DNA of 64,000 nt, taken from positions 604,040 through 668,039 of the forward strand of contig JADKKJ010000012.1 in assembly GCA_016720565.1 (NCBI GenBank). The letters run 5' to 3'. The translations under genes were made by a program, and so were the position numbers. This DNA comes from Chitinophagaceae bacterium. Its GTDB lineage: Bacteria; Bacteroidota; Bacteroidia; Chitinophagales; Chitinophagaceae. Below, piece after piece: positions 31,297-39,945 of the stretch. Within the stretch, counting starts at the first letter, position 1; each line of letters begins with the position of its first letter. The notes under the pieces were generated by a model. It was not told the DNA's origin. It saw only the letters and a program-made list of their open reading frames with translations, and ran no database searches.

Positions 31297-31647
31297 ATGG
31301 GCGCTTCTTCGCTTATTGTACTAATAATTTCTGCGATCGCCTTCTCCGGAGGAGCCATACTTATATCAAGGCTATTCCTCAAACCCACTACCAACAAACA
31401 AAAAGGCGAACCCTATGAGTGCGGTATTCCTACTACCGGCAAGACCTGGGTACAGCTAAATGTGGGTTATTATTTATTCGCACTGATCTTTTTGATCTTC
31501 GACGTGGAATTAGTATTTCTCTATCCCTGGGCCGTGGTCGCCAAATCTATGGGCTGGCAGGCACTGGTAGAGATCGTTATATTTTTCTTCATTCTTTTCG
31601 CAGGCTTTTTGTACGCGCATAAGAAGGGAGCGTTGAAGTGGATATAA
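31297..31647 (+). CDS. nuoA: NADH-quinone oxidoreductase subunit A
   Basis: NuoA is a small membrane subunit of respiratory complex I. The 116-residue form from the ATG at 31297 has three membrane helices and the conserved loop KGEPYECGIP, with FLIFDVELVFLYPWA in the second helix. The frame is open back to a TTG at 31189, but the extra residues look unlike NuoA, whose usual length is 115-130. It opens the nuoABCD-HIJKLMN cluster. A small heptad repeat (GAGTTAG type) follows its stop. Confidence 0.93.
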   Translation: MGASSLIVLIISAIAFSGGAILISRLFLKPTTNKQKGEPYECGIPTTGKTWVQLNVGYYLFALIFLIFDVELVFLYPWAVVAKSMGWQALVEIVIFFFILFAGFLYAHKKGALKWI

Positions 31648-31650
31648 GAG

Positions 31651-31685
31651 AAGTTACGAGTTAGCAGTTTCGAGTTAGGAGTTCT
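31651..31685. repeat. GAGTTAG-type heptad repeat between nuoA and nuoB
   Basis: Units GAGTTAG, CAGTTTC, GAGTTAG and GAGTT follow each other with a 7-bp period just after the nuoA stop. It is a short member of the same style of repeats seen at other junctions of this operon, with a different sequence. Confidence 0.55.
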
Positions 31686-31698
31686 ATAAATTAAAGAA

Positions 31699-32235
31699 TT
31701 GAGTATAAAAGAAAATATTAGTCCTGAGTTTCCTGGTCAGGTGCATGACCTGCCAGGTGGTGGCGTGGTGCTGAGTAAACTGGACGACCTGGTGAACTGG
31801 GCAAGGTCCAATTCATTATGGCCACTGACCTTTGCGACCAGCTGCTGCGGTATTGAGATGATGTCTACCGCCTCTGCTAAATATGATTTCTCAAGATTTG
31901 GATTTGAGGTAGCCCGTGCTACACCCCGACAGGCTGATGTGATCATCATTGCCGGCACCATCGTAAATAAAATGGCTCCCGTTTTAAAAAGACTATACGA
32001 TCAGATGGGAGATCCTAAATATGTAATAGCCATGGGTGCCTGCGCCATCAGCGGGGGCCCGTTCTTTTATAACACCTATTCAGTAGTGAAAGGAGCCGAT
32101 CACGTGATCCCCGTAGATGTATACGTGGCCGGTTGCCCACCACGCCCTGAAGCCCTGCTGCATGCATTGATCAGCCTGCAGCATAAGATCAAACTGGGTC
32201 TTACCCGGGAACAGATCAGAACAGAAAAACCATAA
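31699..32235 (+). CDS. nuoB: NADH-quinone oxidoreductase subunit B
   Basis: NuoB carries cluster N2, the last iron-sulfur cluster before quinone in complex I. The 178-residue protein has the tandem-cysteine motif [10 protein letters not shown], plus GACAISGG and GCPPRPE, which supply the four ligands. The start is a TTG at 31699 ([12 protein letters not shown]); no in-frame ATG exists upstream. It is followed 1 bp later by nuoC. Confidence 0.95.
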   Translation: MSIKENISPEFPGQVHDLPGGGVVLSKLDDLVNWARSNSLWPLTFATSCCGIEMMSTASAKYDFSRFGFEVARATPRQADVIIIAGTIVNKMAPVLKRLYDQMGDPKYVIAMGACAISGGPFFYNTYSVVKGADHVIPVDVYVAGCPPRPEALLHALISLQHKIKLGLTREQIRTEKP

Positions 32236-32236
32236 A

Positions 32237-32707
32237 ATGTTACCTGACGAACTAAAGAACAAGATCACCGAACTGCTGCCTTCCGCCTCCTTTGAAGAGG
32301 GAGCCAATGCGGCATCCGGATGGGTAACTTTAAATATGGAAGCCGGCGACTGGCTGGCCTTTGCCACTAATCTCAAAAGGGATCCTTCGCTTGCCTTTGA
32401 TTATTTGTTCTGCCTTACCTGCGTTGACTGGAAAACGCATTTGACCATGGTCTATAACCTGGATTCCACCACTTACCGCCATAACCTGGTAGTGAAGATC
32501 AAACTGGATAGAAATAAGCCTGAAATAGAATCAGTTTCTGAAATATGGCGCACCGCCGAATTTCATGAAAGAGAAGTATACGAGATGTTCGGCGTGAATT
32601 TCCTGAATCATCCTGACCTGCGATTATTGATCCTGCCGGATGGATGGGAAGGAAAAAATCCTTTACGTAAAGATTTTGATGACCCGGTGAATATGATAAA
32701 GCTTTAA
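32237..32707 (+). CDS. nuoC: NADH-quinone oxidoreductase subunit C
   Basis: NuoC is the 30-kDa-type subunit of the complex I connecting arm. The 156-residue protein has the conserved pattern EIWRTAEFHEREVYEMFGV, then LRLLILPDGWEGKNPLRKDF. It is separate from NuoD; in Bacteroides the two are fused as NuoCD. It sits 1 bp from nuoB and 1 bp from nuoD, so these genes are co-translated. Confidence 0.95.
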   Translation: MLPDELKNKITELLPSASFEEGANAASGWVTLNMEAGDWLAFATNLKRDPSLAFDYLFCLTCVDWKTHLTMVYNLDSTTYRHNLVVKIKLDRNKPEIESVSEIWRTAEFHEREVYEMFGVNFLNHPDLRLLILPDGWEGKNPLRKDFDDPVNMIKL

Positions 32708-32708
32708 A

Positions 32709-33830
32709 ATGTACAGAGAGACGGAAATAGTAACGGATATGGGGAATGACCTGGTGATCAATGTTGGTCCCCAGCACCCTGCTACCCATGGTGTACTTCA
32801 CCTGGTGATCACGCTGAATGGCGAGACCATTAAAAAAGTGGAGCCGCACCTGGGCTATATCCATCGCTCTATTGAAAAAATGTGCGAGAGCCTTACTTAC
32901 CGTCAGTTCATTTATGTGACCAGTCGCATGGATTACCTCTCTGCCCACATTAATAACCATGCCTGTGCACTCTGTATAGAGAAAGGATTGGGCCTGGAGA
33001 TACCTCCAAGGGCACAGGCCATCCGTGTTTTGATGGATGAGCTTACCCGCATCGCTTCGCATGAACTCTGGTGGGGAGCAATGGCCATGGACCTTGGCGC
33101 CTTCACTCCTTTCTTCCACGCATTCCGTGAAAGAGAGACCATCACCGATATCATGGAAGAGACTTGCGGCGCCCGCCTCACTATGAACTATATGGTTCCC
33201 GGTGGCGTAATGCAGGACCTGCACCCAAGCTTTCAGCAAAAAGTAAAAGATTTCCTGGTATTATATAAAAGGAAGATCCACGAATACGATGAGATGGTCA
33301 CGGGTAATGTGATCTTCCAGAACCGAATGAAAAATGTAGGCTACCTGTCTCCCGAAGATGCTATCAGTTACGGCGTTACTGGTCCTTCAGCCCGTGGAAG
33401 CGGAGTAAAATGCGATATACGCAAACTCTATCCTTACGAGATCTACGATAAGCTGCAGTTTGATGAAGTGTTGGAAACTGGTGGTGATTCATTTGCCCGT
33501 TATATGGTCAGGCTCCGGGAGATGAATGAGTCCATTAAAATAATAGAACAACTGATCGATAATATACCTGAAGGCGATTTCCAGGCCAAGACAAAAGCCG
33601 TATTGAAATTACCTAAAGGTGAGTTTTATACAAGAGTAGAAACAGCAAGAGGCGAACTCGGCGTTTATATTGTAAGTGAGGGTGGAACAACGCCTTACCG
33701 CATTAAATTCCGTTCGCCTGGTTTTTCCAATCTTTCTGTGCTCGATCATATCGCGCGCGGATCAAAATTAGGCGACCTGGTGGCGATGATGGGAACATTG
33801 GATCTGGTGATACCGGATATTGACAGATAA
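32709..33830 (+). CDS. nuoD: NADH-quinone oxidoreductase subunit D
   Basis: NuoD is the 49-kDa-type subunit that forms the quinone pocket with NuoB. The 373-residue protein has INVGPQHPATHGVLH, EPHLGYIHRSIEK, the loop TGPSARGSG and the C-terminal ARGELGVYIVSEG; the closing LVIPDIDR is standard. In 14-subunit operons nuoE, nuoF and nuoG come next. Here only a 71-bp spacer with a palindromic repeat separates it from nuoH. Confidence 0.96.
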   Translation: MYRETEIVTDMGNDLVINVGPQHPATHGVLHLVITLNGETIKKVEPHLGYIHRSIEKMCESLTYRQFIYVTSRMDYLSAHINNHACALCIEKGLGLEIPPRAQAIRVLMDELTRIASHELWWGAMAMDLGAFTPFFHAFRERETITDIMEETCGARLTMNYMVPGGVMQDLHPSFQQKVKDFLVLYKRKIHEYDEMVTGNVIFQNRMKNVGYLSPEDAISYGVTGPSARGSGVKCDIRKLYPYEIYDKLQFDEVLETGGDSFARYMVRLREMNESIKIIEQLIDNIPEGDFQAKTKAVLKLPKGEFYTRVETARGELGVYIVSEGGTTPYRIKFRSPGFSNLSVLDHIARGSKLGDLVAMMGTLDLVIPDIDR

Positions 33831-33833
33831 AAC

Positions 33834-33893
33834 TGATAAGGGATGAGAGATCAGAGATTAGTGCGCTCATCTCTGATCCCTGATCGCTAAACC
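33834..33893. repeat. GATTAGR-type heptad palindrome at the nuoD-nuoH junction (B2)
   Basis: Units GGATGAG, AGATCAG and AGATTAG are followed by a short centre (TGCGC) and then CATCTCT, GATCCCT and GATCGCT. It occupies exactly the position where nuoEFG stand in canonical operons. Confidence 0.88.
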
Positions 33894-33901
33894 TTGAAAA
33901 A

Positions 33902-34978
33902 ATGTGGAGTTTTTCTAACATAGCGAACCAACTGCACTACTGGCTGAATGATCATTTCAGTCCTACGCTTACGCTCATTATAGAAATGGTGCTGGCAGGC
34001 GTGGCGGTGATCGGTCTTTTTGCCGGATTGGGTTTGGTACTGGTGATCATGGAAAGAAAAGTCTCTGCCTGGATACAATTAAGGCTGGGACCAAATCGCG
34101 TCGGTCCAAAAGGTATGCTGCAATCACTGGCGGATACCTTCAAACTATTGCTGAAAGAAGGCATGACCCCATCGGGTGCCGATAAGATCATGTTCAATGT
34201 GGCGCCTTTTATCGCCATGATCGTGGCCATGCTTTTGCTGGCGCCGATCGCTTTCGCAAAAGATTTTCAATTATGGGACCTGAATATCGGGGTGCTTTAT
34301 GTTTCCGCGATCTCTTCTGTATCGGTGATCAGTATCCTGATGGCAGGATGGTCCAGCAATAATAAATATTCCCTGATGGGCGCCATGAGAAGCGGCGCGC
34401 AGATCGTGAGTTATGAATTATCTGCCGGTCTTTCTGTATTGGCTGTGATCGTCATGACGGGCAGCCTGCAGGTCTCTGATATCATACATTCCCAGGCCGA
34501 TGGCTGGTGGATATTCAAAGGACATATTCCGATGTTCATTGCATTTGTCACTTTTATCATTGCGGTTACTGCGGAAACAAACCGGGCTCCTTTCGATCTG
34601 GCCGAGGCCGAGTCGGAACTGACCGCTGGTTTCCATACAGAATATTCAGGAATGAAATTCGCGTTGTTCTTCCTCGCGGAATATGTGAATGTGTTCATCG
34701 TTTGCGCACTGGGCGCCACTCTTTTCCTTGGCGGTTGGATGCCTTTTCATATTGGCAACTGGGAAGGATTCAACCATGTAATGGATTATATCCCCTCCAG
34801 TGTGTGGTTCTTTGGAAAAACATTTTTTCTCATTTGGCTTATCATGTGGTTCAGGTGGACCTTCCCCCGTTTGCGGATCGACCAACTGCTGAACCTGGAA
34901 TGGAAATATCTTTTACCAATAAGTATGGTGAATTTATTATTGGTAACGTTGATGGCGATTTTGAAATGGCATTTTTAA
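33902..34978 (+). CDS. nuoH: NADH-quinone oxidoreductase subunit H
   Basis: NuoH connects the membrane arm to the quinone site. The 358-residue protein has eight or more membrane helices and the signature segments ERKVSAWIQLRLGPNRVGP and ETNRAPFDLAEAESELTAGF, with the charged loop that lines the quinone channel. The C-terminal RWTFPRLRIDQLL is typical. It is followed by a CTAG-type inverted-repeat element before nuoI. Confidence 0.96.
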   Translation: MWSFSNIANQLHYWLNDHFSPTLTLIIEMVLAGVAVIGLFAGLGLVLVIMERKVSAWIQLRLGPNRVGPKGMLQSLADTFKLLLKEGMTPSGADKIMFNVAPFIAMIVAMLLLAPIAFAKDFQLWDLNIGVLYVSAISSVSVISILMAGWSSNNKYSLMGAMRSGAQIVSYELSAGLSVLAVIVMTGSLQVSDIIHSQADGWWIFKGHIPMFIAFVTFIIAVTAETNRAPFDLAEAESELTAGFHTEYSGMKFALFFLAEYVNVFIVCALGATLFLGGWMPFHIGNWEGFNHVMDYIPSSVWFFGKTFFLIWLIMWFRWTFPRLRIDQLLNLEWKYLLPISMVNLLLVTLMAILKWHF

Positions 34979-34990
34979 CAGCCAGAGGAA

Positions 34991-35098
34991 AGCGGCTAGC
35001 TGCTAGCCTCTAGCCGCTAGCAAAAAGTGCTCATTGGAAGATAAATTTTGAATTGAAAACTAATCTGCTAGCGGCTAGAGGCTAGCAGCTAGAAGCTA
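34991..35098. repeat. CTAG-type heptad element: two inverted arms with a central loop (A2/A3)
   Basis: The left arm (34991-35021) and right arm (35065-35098) are inverted copies that share about 26 bp built from CTAGCTG, CTAGCCT, CTAGCCG units. The 43-bp centre contains AAGTGCTCATT, also found in the centre of the element at 57730-57860. The whole 108-bp unit lies between nuoH and nuoI. Confidence 0.92.
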
Positions 35099-35102
35099 AA
35101 AA

Positions 35103-35579
35103 ATGTCGGCAAAACAATACATATCAGACGTAGTAAATGCAGTGTCTTCCCTGCTAACAGGCATGAAGCGCACGGGCTATTATTTCTTCCATCATAAGGA
35201 GATAATAACGGAGGAGTATCCGGATAATCGCGCTACGCTGAAAATGGCGGAGCGTTTTAAAGGAGAAGTGGTGATGCCGCATGATGAGAATAATGAACAC
35301 CGCTGTACCGGTTGCACAGCCTGTGAACTGGCCTGTCCAAATGGTACGATCAAAGTGGTGACCAAATTCGATATAACCCCTGAAGGAAAAAAGAAAAAAG
35401 CGATCGATAAACTGGTATATCATCTTGAACTCTGCACGCTCTGCAATCTTTGTATTGAATCCTGTCCTTCTGATGCGATCATCATGGCGCAGACATTCGA
35501 GCATAGTGTGTTCAACCGGGCGGAGCTGACGAAAGTGTTGAATAAACCGGGATCGAAAATTATGGAAGGAGTTGAATGA
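35103..35579 (+). CDS. nuoI: NADH-quinone oxidoreductase subunit I
   Basis: NuoI carries two [4Fe-4S] clusters (N6a and N6b) in complex I. The 158-residue protein has the two ferredoxin motifs CTGCTACELACP and CTLCNLCIESCP, plus an amphipathic N-terminal helix that binds the membrane arm. In complexes that lack NuoEFG, electrons from ferredoxin would enter at NuoI. It ends directly at a GATTAGR-type palindrome. Confidence 0.95.
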   Translation: MSAKQYISDVVNAVSSLLTGMKRTGYYFFHHKEIITEEYPDNRATLKMAERFKGEVVMPHDENNEHRCTGCTACELACPNGTIKVVTKFDITPEGKKKKAIDKLVYHLELCTLCNLCIESCPSDAIIMAQTFEHSVFNRAELTKVLNKPGSKIMEGVE

Positions 35580-35646
35580 GGAGGATTAGAGATCAGGGAT
35601 TAGTACTCATCTCTAATCACTAATCCCTAATCTCTAATCCCTAAAC
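35577..35646. repeat. GATTAGR-type heptad palindrome between nuoI and nuoJ (B3)
   Basis: Units GGATTAG, AGATCAG and GGATTAG are followed by TACTCAT and then CTAATCA, CTAATCC, CTAATCT, CTAATCC. It begins on the TGA of nuoI and fills the junction. Confidence 0.88.
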
Positions 35647-35654
35647 TGTATATC

Positions 35655-36182
35655 ATGGATGGATCTACTATCATATTCTACTTACTCGCCGGAATGACCC
35701 TGGGATGCGGATTCTTATCTGTACTCACCAGGCAGATCTTTCGCGCGGCGATCTATTTGCTGTTCGCGCTGATAGGCATTGCGGGATTATACTTCTGGAT
35801 GAATTATGAATTCATTGCAGCGGTACAGATCGTAGTTTATGTGGGCGGTATCGTTGTCCTGATCATCTTCTCCATATTTCTTACGCAGCAGGCTGGAGAC
35901 ACCCTGGCTTCTCCAAAACTGGGCAGGGCCTTATTCTCAGGACTTGCGGTATTCTGTGCCTTCGCCTTTACCATGCTGCAGATCTGGCAGGATGGATTTG
36001 TAAAAGCAGGGACTGCGGGAGAACCACTGACCGTGCGGAAAATAGGAGAGAAAATGCTGAGCACCGAAGAAGGTGGTTATGCCTTGCCTTTTGAAGTGAT
36101 ATCCATGTTATTACTGGCGGCCATGGTAGGATGTATCGTGATCGCATTGAGACAAAAACCGGAAACTGAAGAAATAAAATAA
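35655..36182 (+). CDS. nuoJ: NADH-quinone oxidoreductase subunit J
   Basis: NuoJ is a membrane subunit at the centre of complex I. The 175-residue protein has five predicted membrane helices, including the conserved third one (AAVQIVVYVGGIVVLIIF). The last helix (VISMLLLAAMVGCIVIA) is intact. Its TAA directly precedes the ATG of nuoK with no gap. Confidence 0.94.
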   Translation: MDGSTIIFYLLAGMTLGCGFLSVLTRQIFRAAIYLLFALIGIAGLYFWMNYEFIAAVQIVVYVGGIVVLIIFSIFLTQQAGDTLASPKLGRALFSGLAVFCAFAFTMLQIWQDGFVKAGTAGEPLTVRKIGEKMLSTEEGGYALPFEVISMLLLAAMVGCIVIALRQKPETEEIK

Positions 36183-36494
36183 ATGCAACCAGGACTATTC
36201 CATATTCTTTTTATCAGTACCACCCTGTTCTTTTTAGGGGTGTACGGATTCTTTACCCGGCGCAATCTTATCACCATGCTGATGAGCCTGGAACTGATCC
36301 TGAACAGCGTGAACCTGAATTTCATTGCCTTCAACAAGTATCTCTGGCCCGGGCAAATGGAAGGATTATTCTTTACTGTATTCATCATCGCTATTGCTGC
36401 CGCTGAGGCCGCTGTAGCAATCGCCATAATCATCAATCTTTATCGCTCACACCGTTCCATCGATGTGGAAAGCGCCGAAGAAATGAAATATTGA
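36183..36494 (+). CDS. nuoK: NADH-quinone oxidoreductase subunit K
   Basis: NuoK is a three-helix proton-pumping subunit related to MrpC. The 103-residue protein shows LITMLMSLELILNSVNLNF with the key membrane Glu, and IAAAEAAVAIAIIINLYR with the second. It sits 0 bp after nuoJ and 3 bp before nuoL. Confidence 0.95.
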   Translation: MQPGLFHILFISTTLFFLGVYGFFTRRNLITMLMSLELILNSVNLNFIAFNKYLWPGQMEGLFFTVFIIAIAAAEAAVAIAIIINLYRSHRSIDVESAEEMKY

Positions 36495-36497
36495 TCA

Positions 36498-38426
36498 ATG
36501 AGCAACTTATCGTTGATAATTTGGATCCCTTTACTGCCACTGGCAGGATTTATACTGCTGGGTATATTCGGCAGGAAATATGTGGGTAAGGCTGCAGGTT
36601 TATTGGCAACCGCCACCATGCTGGCCTCAACCCTCATCGCGCTTTATATCGCGTACGGCTATTTTACACAATACGCCGGCAACTATCCTAAGCTGGTTCC
36701 TGTAAATTATACCTGGCTCTCCTTTGCCAACGGACTTTCCATTAATATGGGTGCTTTACTGGATCCCATATCTGCTATGATGATCGTGGTGGTGACCTTC
36801 ATTTCCCTGATGGTGCATATTTACAGCCTGGGCTATATGAAAGGTGATGAACGCTTCCCAACCTACTTCGCTTTTCTTCAGCTCTTCACTTTCTCTATGC
36901 TGGGATTAGTGCTGGCTTCAAATATCTTCCAGACCTATGTGTTCTGGGAACTTGTAGGCGTTTCTTCTTTCCTGCTTATTGGTTATTACTATGATAAGCC
37001 CAGCGCGGTGGCCGCTTCTAAAAAAGCATTTATTGTCACCAGGTTTGCAGATCTGGGATTTCTAATTGGTATACTCATCCTCTCTTATTTTTCAGGAACG
37101 CTTGATTTCAATACGATGATCGGCAGCCTGACCGATCCGAATTCTGTACAATTACAATCAGCTGCTTCGCATACATTCCTGGGTGTTTCTGCATTGACCT
37201 GGGGCGCTGTATTAGTATTCATGGGTGGTGCCGGTAAAAGCGCCATGTTCCCTTTACATATCTGGTTACCTGATGCGATGGAAGGCCCTACTCCTGTTTC
37301 CGCATTGATCCATGCCGCTACCATGGTGGTGGCCGGTGTATTTTTGGTAGCAAGGATCTTCCCTATACTTTCTATTTCCACTCCGGTGGTATTGGAAGTA
37401 GTTGGATGGGTGGGAGCAGTTTCCGCCGTGATCGCGGCCATCATTGCCTGCACACAGACTGATATTAAAAGAGTACTGGCTTATTCCACCATGTCGCAGA
37501 TCGGATTTATGATGTTTGCCCTGGGTGTTTCTAAATATGGAGGCGAAAGCGGACTCGGATTCACTGCCTCTATGTTCCATCTTTTCACACACGCCATGTT
37601 CAAAGCCTTGTTGTTCCTTGGTGCCGGCGCGGTGATACATTATATACATAGCAATGAAATGAAAGATATGGGCGGACTTCGCAAATATCTTCCCATCACG
37701 CATATCACTTTCTTACTGGCCTGCCTGGCCATCGCGGGTGTGCCTCCGTTTGCCGGATTTTTCAGCAAAGAAGAAATTCTTTTGGCTGCTTATGAGAACA
37801 ACCCGGCCATTTATTATATCGCTCTGGTCACTTCAGGTGTGACCGCTTTCTATATGTTCCGTTTATATTTCATGATATTCTGGAACAAGAATGCTACTGT
37901 TCATCATGAACACCATCACGGTGAAGGCGGATTTGCCATGATGCTTCCTCTGCTGATCCTTGCCTTAGGTGCCGTTGGCGCAGGATTTATTCCATTTGGC
38001 CATTTTGTGAGCAGTGACGGACTTACACTGGAATCTCATTTCGATCTGCAGTTCTCAGCTGCTCCTGTAGCCCTGGGACTGGCCGGTATCTTCCTGGCTA
38101 TGTGGATGTATAAAAAAGAAAACAACAAGCCACAGCAGTTTGCAACAGCCTTAAGTGGATTTTATAAAGCAGCCTATCATAAATTTTATATAGACGAGAT
38201 CTACCTGTTTGTGACCAAGAAGATCATTTTCAACCTGGTGGGTCGTCCTGCCGCCTGGATCGATCGTAATGTGGTGGATGGTATGGTGAATCTCGCCGGA
38301 AACAGTACTGTATTCGTTTCGGAGAAGATCAAAAAATTCCAATCCGGAAAAGTACAGCAATATGCCATCTGGTTCCTGGTCAGCGCCGTGCTGATCGCGG
38401 CCCTGTTCATTTATGTTTGGAAATAG
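36498..38426 (+). CDS. nuoL: NADH-quinone oxidoreductase subunit L
   Basis: NuoL is the distal antiporter-like proton-pumping subunit with the long lateral helix. The 642-residue protein has KSAMFPLHIWLPDAMEGPTP and SALIHAATMVVAGVF in the core antiporter fold, a His-rich loop (HHEHHHGE) late in the chain, and the C-terminal lateral helix ending in an anchoring segment. It is followed 9 bp later by nuoM. Confidence 0.95.
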   Translation: MSNLSLIIWIPLLPLAGFILLGIFGRKYVGKAAGLLATATMLASTLIALYIAYGYFTQYAGNYPKLVPVNYTWLSFANGLSINMGALLDPISAMMIVVVTFISLMVHIYSLGYMKGDERFPTYFAFLQLFTFSMLGLVLASNIFQTYVFWELVGVSSFLLIGYYYDKPSAVAASKKAFIVTRFADLGFLIGILILSYFSGTLDFNTMIGSLTDPNSVQLQSAASHTFLGVSALTWGAVLVFMGGAGKSAMFPLHIWLPDAMEGPTPVSALIHAATMVVAGVFLVARIFPILSISTPVVLEVVGWVGAVSAVIAAIIACTQTDIKRVLAYSTMSQIGFMMFALGVSKYGGESGLGFTASMFHLFTHAMFKALLFLGAGAVIHYIHSNEMKDMGGLRKYLPITHITFLLACLAIAGVPPFAGFFSKEEILLAAYENNPAIYYIALVTSGVTAFYMFRLYFMIFWNKNATVHHEHHHGEGGFAMMLPLLILALGAVGAGFIPFGHFVSSDGLTLESHFDLQFSAAPVALGLAGIFLAMWMYKKENNKPQQFATALSGFYKAAYHKFYIDEIYLFVTKKIIFNLVGRPAAWIDRNVVDGMVNLAGNSTVFVSEKIKKFQSGKVQQYAIWFLVSAVLIAALFIYVWK

Positions 38427-38435
38427 AAAATAGAC

Positions 38436-39908
38436 ATGAACCTACACATCATATTATTACTCCCTTTGCTTACTGCTGCCGGAGTATTGATCAGTTCAAA
38501 CAAACAGGTGATCCGTATGATCTCCCTGTTTGGCTCATTGATACAAATGGGACTGGCACTGGCACTTTATTTTGCCTTCACCGCCGAAAGGACCGCTGGC
38601 AATGCCACCCAAATGCTGTTCGAGCAGAACTATACTTTATTTACTTCCCTCAACATACATTATCATATTGGCGTGGATGGTATTTCGGTGGCCATGATCA
38701 TGCTAACCTCATTTGTAGTAGTGGCCGGTGTATTGGTTAGCTGGAATATTGAGAAGATGACCCGTGAGTTTTATTTCCTGCTTGTCTTATTAGCACTGGG
38801 CGCCTATGGTTTCTTTATCTCGCTGGATCTATTCGTCATGTTCTTCTTCCTGGAGATCTCTGTGATACCTAAATACCTTTTGATAGGTGTCTGGGGTTCT
38901 GGTAAAAAAGAATACGCTGCCAATAAACTGGCCCTGATGCTGATGGGTGGTTCGGCTTTGATCCTGGTAGGTATGCTGATCCTTTATTTTAATGCCGGAC
39001 ATACCTTCGACATTCAGCAAATTTCCCAATCCGTGATCGGAGGAAGATTACAGAATATCATTTTCCCCTTCCTGTTCCTGGGCTTTGGTGTGTTCACGGC
39101 GTTGTTCCCTTTGCATACCTGGGTACCCGATGGTCACTCTTCCGCCCCTACCGCAGGTTCCATGTTCCTGGCAGGTATCTCTATGAAACTGGGAGGCTAT
39201 GGTTGCCTGCGCGTAGCTACTTACCTGCTTCCTGAAGGAGCCAAGGAATACGCCAATATAATTATCGTGCTTTCTGCTATCGCCATTATCTATGGCGCCT
39301 TCGCTACGATGATGCAGAAAGACCTTAAATATATCAATGCGTATTCATCGGTGAGTCACGTAGGCTTTAGTTTATTGGGTATTGGCATGCTAACGCAAAC
39401 TGCGATTACCGGTGCCCTGATGCAAATGGTATCGCATGGTTTGATGACGGCCCTTTTCTTTGCCGTGATCGGCATGATCTACGATCGTACGCATACGCGG
39501 ATGACCGCAGAGATGGGTGGCTTATTGAAAGTGATGCCATTTATCGCTACCATATTATTCATTGTGGGATTATGTTCATTAGGACTTCCGGGCTTGAGTG
39601 GCTTTGTGGCAGAGATGACCGTATTCGTTGGATCATGGGAGAATGCGGACACATTTCACAGGGTCGCTACTTTATTGGCCTGTGCCTCCATTGTAGTGAC
39701 AGCAGTATATATTTTGAGAGCAGTGGGGCAAACGGCCATGGGGCCGATCAGAACAGAACATTTATCACTGGGTGATGCGAAATGGAATGAGAAACTGGCA
39801 GCCATTGTATTGTTAGCAGGAATCCTTGCTATTGGTATAATGCCTTATTGGTTGAACGATCTTTTAACCGGACCTGCGAAGATCATCATGGACAGAATTC
39901 ATCCTTAA
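38436..39908 (+). CDS. nuoM: NADH-quinone oxidoreductase subunit M
   Basis: NuoM is the second antiporter-like proton pump. The 490-residue protein has FEISVIPKYLL-like helices (FFLEISVIPKYLLIGVWG), FPLHTWVPDGHSSAPTAGS, and the discontinuous-helix Lys region. Membrane segments cover most of the chain. A TTAGTAA-type palindrome starts at its TAA stop. Confidence 0.95.
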   Translation: MNLHIILLLPLLTAAGVLISSNKQVIRMISLFGSLIQMGLALALYFAFTAERTAGNATQMLFEQNYTLFTSLNIHYHIGVDGISVAMIMLTSFVVVAGVLVSWNIEKMTREFYFLLVLLALGAYGFFISLDLFVMFFFLEISVIPKYLLIGVWGSGKKEYAANKLALMLMGGSALILVGMLILYFNAGHTFDIQQISQSVIGGRLQNIIFPFLFLGFGVFTALFPLHTWVPDGHSSAPTAGSMFLAGISMKLGGYGCLRVATYLLPEGAKEYANIIIVLSAIAIIYGAFATMMQKDLKYINAYSSVSHVGFSLLGIGMLTQTAITGALMQMVSHGLMTALFFAVIGMIYDRTHTRMTAEMGGLLKVMPFIATILFIVGLCSLGLPGLSGFVAEMTVFVGSWENADTFHRVATLLACASIVVTAVYILRAVGQTAMGPIRTEHLSLGDAKWNEKLAAIVLLAGILAIGIMPYWLNDLLTGPAKIIMDRIHP

Positions 39909-39939
39909 TTAGTAATTAATGATTACTAATTATTAATCG
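39906..39939. repeat. TTAGTAA-type heptad palindrome between nuoM and nuoN
   Basis: Units TTAGTAA, TTAATGA, TTACTAA and TTATTAA follow with a 7-bp period and are self-complementary. It starts at the nuoM stop and fills the 37-bp junction. Confidence 0.65.
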
Positions 39940-39945
39940 AAAAAA